Source: DASYYE01 sp035946955 (GTDB lineage: Bacteria > Actinomycetota > Actinomycetes > Streptosporangiales > Streptosporangiaceae). From it: DNA of 26,287 nt. The translations under genes and the position numbers were made by a program. The stretch is from the NCBI GenBank assembly GCA_035946955.1, contig DASYYE010000124.1:1-26287 (forward strand), in the 5' to 3' direction. Positions 22,781 through 26,287 of this stretch are shown here, piece by piece (position 1 is the stretch's first letter; each line of letters opens with the position of its first letter). The notes under the pieces were generated by a model that made no database searches, was not told where the DNA came from, and was given only the letters and a program-made list of their open reading frames with translations.

Positions 22781-25734
22781 ATGGGCCGGGCCTGCAGGTC
22801 GCTTTTCGACATCCGGAAAGAGCGCTCGATCTCGAAGAGCCGGTGGTAAGCGCTGATCACGAACTCCGCGGTCACTGGAGTGCCGTCAGGGCAGGCAGCC
22901 AGGTTGGTGACATATCCCTTTAGCCCTGCCAGTGACCGGGCCTTGGCTTCCAGTTCACGGTTGACGCTCTTGGTGGCGCCGTCGAGTGCGATGAACCGGT
23001 TCCGCTTCACTGGTGCCTGCCCGGCGACGGCTTTGGCGGCCTTGGCGACCTGCTCATCGATGCCGCGCAGGGTGCGCCGTGCCCGGTCGTGGCGGTACTG
23101 GTAATAGATGACCTGGTCACGGCGGTCGTTCTTCGGCCCGGCGGGCCAGGGCTGGGTGAAGACCTGCCCGTCGGGGATGTCCTCACCGGGGTGCTCGCGC
23201 TGCCACTGGGTGACCACGTAAGGGACATCGGGGATGGGCTTGCCGAGGACGAACGACAGCCCGGCCGCCTCGATCTCCTTCTGGTTCGCCTCCGACATCA
23301 TGCCCGCATCGGCGACCACGGTGACATCAGGCAACTGGTGGGCGGCCATGAACGCCTCGATGACCGGCAGCATGGTCTTGGTCTTTCTGTGGAATAAGAT
23401 TGTCCGGTTTTGGCAGGGTTCGGTGGGGTGGGCGGTGGTGACGGGGAGCAGCCTGGCTGTACTGGGTGTGGCGAGCTGGCGTGGTGTGGGCCCGGCGGGG
23501 GTGGGCGTGTCGGCGAGCTTGGTCAGGAGGCGGTCGATGGCGGCCTGGCCGTCGTCGACGGCGGCTCGTTCGTCGTCGGTGAGGGGGATCGAGGCGGTCA
23601 TTTTCTGGAGGTTGTCCCTGGCTTCGAGGAGCTGGGCTGCGGTGGAGTCCTTGGGGGTGTAGAAGTCGCAGCGGGCGCAGGCCATGCGGTGCGGGCATTG
23701 CTCGAAGAAGGTGTAGGCGCAGTATCCGTGCCCGAGGTCGTAGTGCTGCCATGGCTCGCCGTGGCTGGCCGCGCCGGAGGCGACGGCGTCGCGGTCGATG
23801 AGCACTTCGATGGCGCGGACGTTGCGGGAGAAGTACCCGGCGTCGGTGTAGGCGCGGGTGAGGGTCTGGGCGCTGATCTTGGCGTAGAACTGGGTCGACC
23901 GGGGCGAGCGGTGGCCGAGCCAGGCCTGGAGCTCGAACAGCGTCATCGGTTCCTTGGCGTTGTAGAGCTGGCTGGCGATCGTGGAGCGGGCGCGGTGGCT
24001 GGTGATGGCGCCGCGGACGTCGGCGGCCGGGACTGCGGCTTTGCGGCAGAGCATGGGGATGACGGTGTTGTTGATGTAGGGGGTGGAGACGAGGCGGGCG
24101 CGGTAGGCGAACAGCAGGTCGGCGCGCTCGCCGGTGCGCTGGTCGGTGAGCTGGGGCTGGTCCGGGCGGGCGGCCTGCCATGTTTCGACGGCCTGGCCCA
24201 GGATTGGGTCGACTGGCTTGGCGAACCAGGTGCCGGTCTTGTGCGCCGGGACGTCGAGCAGGCAGACGGCGTCACGGGCCAGGACCTTCTGTGAGTCTGC
24301 GGTGATCGGGGCGCTGTCGTGCTGCCAGCGGATGCAGCCGACCCGCAGCCGGGTGATCTCGTCGCTCCGCTGTCCGGAGAACAGCCAGGTCAGTGTGATC
24401 GCGCGGACCATCTCGAACGGGTAGAAGTTCCCGGACCGGGTTTCGGGCAGGTCGGCAGGTTCGAGGTTCAGGCCGGCCCAGAGCAGTTTGGCCCATATCT
24501 CGTCGGCGATCACCCGCGGGTTCGGGCCGAGGAGGGCCGCGACGCTGCGGGGGGTGCCCAGAGCCCGCTGCGGGTCGAAGCGGCGGGGCAGCCATTCCCA
24601 TTCCTGGCAGTCCCGGAAGAACGTCCGGACCGCGTAGAGCTGGGCTGCCTTCGCGGGGGCTTGCAGCGGCTTGCCGATGCGGCCGCTATGGGCTGCGGTG
24701 CGCTGGACGTAGTCGCCGACGTTCATCCGGTCCACTGCGGCGACCCAGGCGGCGCAGGTCTGCCGGGTCCACGCGGCCGGGTCGGCAGCCTCGGGATGCT
24801 CGGCCTCCAGCCAGCGCCCTGTCTTGAGCAGGGTGGCGCGGATGCTGCCGCGGGCCCGGGGAGTGAGCGTGGAGGTGGCGTGCCACCGATCCGCCCACCG
24901 CGCCCATTCGGCCGGGCCGCCGCGTGCCCGGGCCGGGCGGGGGCCTGCGCGCGGGGCGGGCGGGTCGCAGAAGCCCAGGTGAGCCACCGCCCGCTGCATC
25001 GCGTGCAGCGTGTGACGTTGCAAGCCGGGAAGAAGCTGCTCGTTTCGGACCCGGTCGAACAGCCCGGTATCCAGCTCGTCGACATGCGGGCTGCGGTTGA
25101 GCAGGAACAGCTGGCAGGCAACCATCGGAAGCAGCTTGTCGCCTTCGCGGCCGAGCCGGTATCCCCAGTCCGCGAGAACCGAGCGGACGCGGCCGATCTC
25201 ACCGTCTATCAGGTCGCGGCCGAAGACCTGCCTGGCCAGGGCGAGGCGGCCCAGCCGGCCGAGCTGGCCGAAGGCGCTGAACCCGCCGAGAAGGAAGGCA
25301 TGCGCCGCGAGGTAGGGCCGCGCCGCGTCGTCAGCCCAGGAGGGCGCGGCCATGCGGAAGCTGCCCTGGTCGCGGCCAAGGAGACTGATCCACTCCTCCT
25401 CGGTCCACGCCCAGTACGACCGGCCGGCCTGCGCGCACCGCAGCAGCACCACCGCGCTCGCGTCCAGCATCGCCCGGCGGCGATGCGGCGTGGGCGGGGA
25501 GTCCAGCGCGGCACCGGCATCATCCAAAGGCCGCAGCAGCCGCCCGACCTGCAGCCAGCCCCCGGCGGCCATGTCATGGCAGCCCAGGCGGCGCAAGCCC
25601 GCAACCCCCAGACCAGAAATGGCTGCTGCCTCGGCGGCCTGCACCGCTGACGTAGTGTCATAGCTGCTCACATCGACCGGCCAGCGCCAGCGCCCGTCAC
25701 CGTCTTCCGTGACCGCAGCCAGCGGCGCGCTCAC
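22759..25734 (-). CDS. large Tn554 TnpB-like tyrosine recombinase fused to transposase remnant
   Basis: The 991-codon frame is chimeric. Residues 1 to about 783 form a large tyrosine recombinase of the TnpB type, a class that works with a second and third protein in Tn554-like elements. The catalytic residues are Arg456 (SGQRSDEI), His580 and Arg583 (SHRAR), His608 (LGHRS) and Tyr617 (QFYAKI). A cysteine motif CPHRMACARCDFY at 680-692 and a helical ERAAVDDGQAAIDRLL segment follow, as usual for this class. From about residue 784 the frame continues into the IS1634-like fragment and stops at 22759. The start ATG overlaps the upstream recombinase stop by 4 bp. The recombinase part looks intact; whether the fused tail is tolerated is unknown. 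Confidence 0.8.
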   Translation of the reverse strand: MSAPLAAVTEDGDGRWRWPVDVSSYDTTSAVQAAEAAAISGLGVAGLRRLGCHDMAAGGWLQVGRLLRPLDDAGAALDSPPTPHRRRAMLDASAVVLLRCAQAGRSYWAWTEEEWISLLGRDQGSFRMAAPSWADDAARPYLAAHAFLLGGFSAFGQLGRLGRLALARQVFGRDLIDGEIGRVRSVLADWGYRLGREGDKLLPMVACQLFLLNRSPHVDELDTGLFDRVRNEQLLPGLQRHTLHAMQRAVAHLGFCDPPAPRAGPRPARARGGPAEWARWADRWHATSTLTPRARGSIRATLLKTGRWLEAEHPEAADPAAWTRQTCAAWVAAVDRMNVGDYVQRTAAHSGRIGKPLQAPAKAAQLYAVRTFFRDCQEWEWLPRRFDPQRALGTPRSVAALLGPNPRVIADEIWAKLLWAGLNLEPADLPETRSGNFYPFEMVRAITLTWLFSGQRSDEITRLRVGCIRWQHDSAPITADSQKVLARDAVCLLDVPAHKTGTWFAKPVDPILGQAVETWQAARPDQPQLTDQRTGERADLLFAYRARLVSTPYINNTVIPMLCRKAAVPAADVRGAITSHRARSTIASQLYNAKEPMTLFELQAWLGHRSPRSTQFYAKISAQTLTRAYTDAGYFSRNVRAIEVLIDRDAVASGAASHGEPWQHYDLGHGYCAYTFFEQCPHRMACARCDFYTPKDSTAAQLLEARDNLQKMTASIPLTDDERAAVDDGQAAIDRLLTKLADTPTPAGPTPRQLATPSTARLLPVTTAHPTEPCQNRTILFHRKTKTMLPVIEAFMAAHQLPDVTVVADAGMMSEANQKEIEAAGLSFVLGKPIPDVPYVVTQWQREHPGEDIPDGQVFTQPWPAGPKNDRRDQVIYYQYRHDRARRTLRGIDEQVAKAAKAVAGQAPVKRNRFIALDGATKSVNRELEAKARSLAGLKGYVTNLAACPDGTPVTAEFVISAYHRLFEIERSFRMSKSDLQARPMGLLQGC
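22781..23390 (-). mobile_element. IS1634-like transposase internal fragment
   Basis: Roughly 200 codons encode the middle to late part of an IS4-superfamily, IS1634-like DDE transposase: TKTMLPVIEAFM, VTVVADAGMMS with the second catalytic Asp, VKRNRFIALDG, LAGLKGYVTN, and ISAYHRLFEIERSFRMSKSDLQARP with the catalytic Glu. The N-terminal part with the first Asp and the C-terminal part after ARP are missing, and no terminal inverted repeats are seen. It is read in frame from the recombinase on its left, and its 3' end abuts the HAD-like remnant at about 22781. It is a relic and cannot transpose on its own. Confidence 0.75.
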
Positions 25735-26287
25735 CGCGGCGCCTCCACCTGATCGCCGCCGGAGCTGAGCATCCGGACGCGCCAGGCGTGGATGTGCTCC
25801 ATGCCGCCGCTCAGCTTGCCAGCCAGGTCACGGCCCGACAGGTGAATATAGGTAAGCGTGGAGTCGGTGTGGCGATGCCCGGCGAACGCCGCGATCGCAT
25901 GAACCTCCCAGCCCATATGAGCCAGGTCCGTCAGGCACAGATGCCGCAGGGTATGAGTGGAGAATTGCGGGACGCCGGCCTGCAGCGCGATCTGGCGCAC
26001 CACCTTCGACCAGGTCCACAAGCTCAGCGGCTGAGCGTAGTTGCGCCGCGACTCCGACAGGAACAACGGCCCGCGGGCCCTGCTCAGACCGGACCGGCGG
26101 GCCAGGTAACCCGACAGCAATTCACCGGCCGCCGCTGAGTACGGCACCACGCGCTCGCGCCGGTTCTTAGTCGTCTCCGCGCGCACCCGCAGCGTGCGGT
26201 GCGCCGGGTCCACATCACCGGCCTGCAGCGAGCACAGCTCCTCGCGCCGCAGCGCAGCATCATAGGCCAGGGCCAGCATCACCCGGT
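23391..26287 (-). mobile_element. Tn554-like recombinase module (partial)
   Basis: Two overlapping tyrosine recombinase genes define the end of a Tn554-like or related multi-recombinase element that continues to the right of the window. The small third gene (TnpC type) normally found after the large recombinase is absent: the IS1634-like fragment takes its place. The element's terminus on this side cannot be located. Confidence 0.6.
25731..26287 (-). CDS. TnpA-like tyrosine recombinase, C-terminal part (partial)
   Basis: The gene enters from the right edge on the minus strand; codons before the internal ATG continue the family pattern (TRVMLALAYDAALRREEL), so it is cut only by the window end. 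The visible catalytic domain has Arg in LRREEL, Lys in TTKNRRERVVP, His and Arg in STHTLRHL, His in AGHRHTDS and Tyr in LTYIHLSG. Its last codons overlap the start of the larger recombinase (ATGA), so the two are co-translated. This order, with a smaller recombinase followed by a larger one, fits TnpA-TnpB of Tn554-like elements. Confidence 0.85.
   Translation of the reverse strand, partial: RVMLALAYDAALRREELCSLQAGDVDPAHRTLRVRAETTKNRRERVVPYSAAAGELLSGYLARRSGLSRARGPLFLSESRRNYAQPLSLWTWSKVVRQIALQAGVPQFSTHTLRHLCLTDLAHMGWEVHAIAAFAGHRHTDSTLTYIHLSGRDLAGKLSGGMEHIHAWRVRMLSSGGDQVEAPR

Noticed and set aside
24319..25650. 443-codon plus-strand frame antisense to the large recombinase
   Set aside because: The minus strand has all recombinase catalytic motifs; the plus frame has none.
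21451..26287. Right-hand att repeat of the tRNA-Ile 3' end
   Set aside because: I saw no second copy of the tRNA 3' sequence in the window; it may lie further right.
1..26287. CRISPR arrays or rRNA genes
   Set aside because: No regularly spaced repeats of 25-40 bp and no rRNA-like sequence were seen.

Overview
The window is GC-rich chromosomal DNA from an actinobacterium, most likely a filamentous, Streptosporangiales- or Streptomyces-like lineage. The evidence is the gene order around the replication origin (parB-parA-rsmG-khpB-yidC-yidD-rnpA-rpmH / dnaA-oriC-dnaN-recF-dciA-gyrB-gyrA-DUF3566-tRNA-Ile), a long disordered domain II in DnaA, frequent GTG/TTG starts, and parS sites close to the GTTTCACGTGAAAC consensus. 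No gnd gene lies between dnaN and recF, unlike Streptomyces. The lineage is inferred from layout and protein character only.

Left flank (1-3384): the 3' end of a PLP-dependent aminotransferase, an ATP-grasp D-Ala-D-Ala ligase homologue and a threonine-aldolase-like PLP enzyme read rightward with overlapping stop/start codons (ATGA, TTGA) and end at a strong hairpin. Facing them is a secreted protein with three fascin-like beta-trefoil repeats. A 377-bp gap with a parS site and two hairpins separates it from parB.

Origin core (3385-15488): the leftward operon runs rpmH, rnpA, yidD, yidC, khpB, rsmG, parA, parB (ribosomal protein, RNase P protein, membrane insertion, RNA binding, rRNA methylation, chromosome segregation). 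The rightward side has dnaA, a 356-bp oriC with several DnaA-box-like 9-mers and a DnaA-trio-like tract, dnaN, recF and a DUF721/DciA gene. parS-like sites lie upstream of the fascin-like gene, inside parA, and just after dnaN. These genes start replication, hold the clamp, load the helicase and move the new origins apart.

Right flank (15489-21450): gyrB (TTG start behind a strong ribosome binding site, with a 13-bp palindrome over a candidate -10 box), gyrA, a DUF3566 membrane protein and tRNA-Ile(GAT) with encoded CCA.

Accessory mosaic (21451-26287): a tyrosine integrase abuts the tRNA 3' end and is cut at its N terminus. It runs into the C-terminal end of a radical SAM/SPASM gene and the first codons of a HAD-like hydrolase on the opposite strand. 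An internal fragment of an IS1634-like transposase follows, fused in frame to a large Tn554 TnpB-like tyrosine recombinase, which overlaps by 4 bp an upstream TnpA-like recombinase that leaves the window. This is a layered, decayed integration hotspot about 9 kb from oriC; its other end is not visible.
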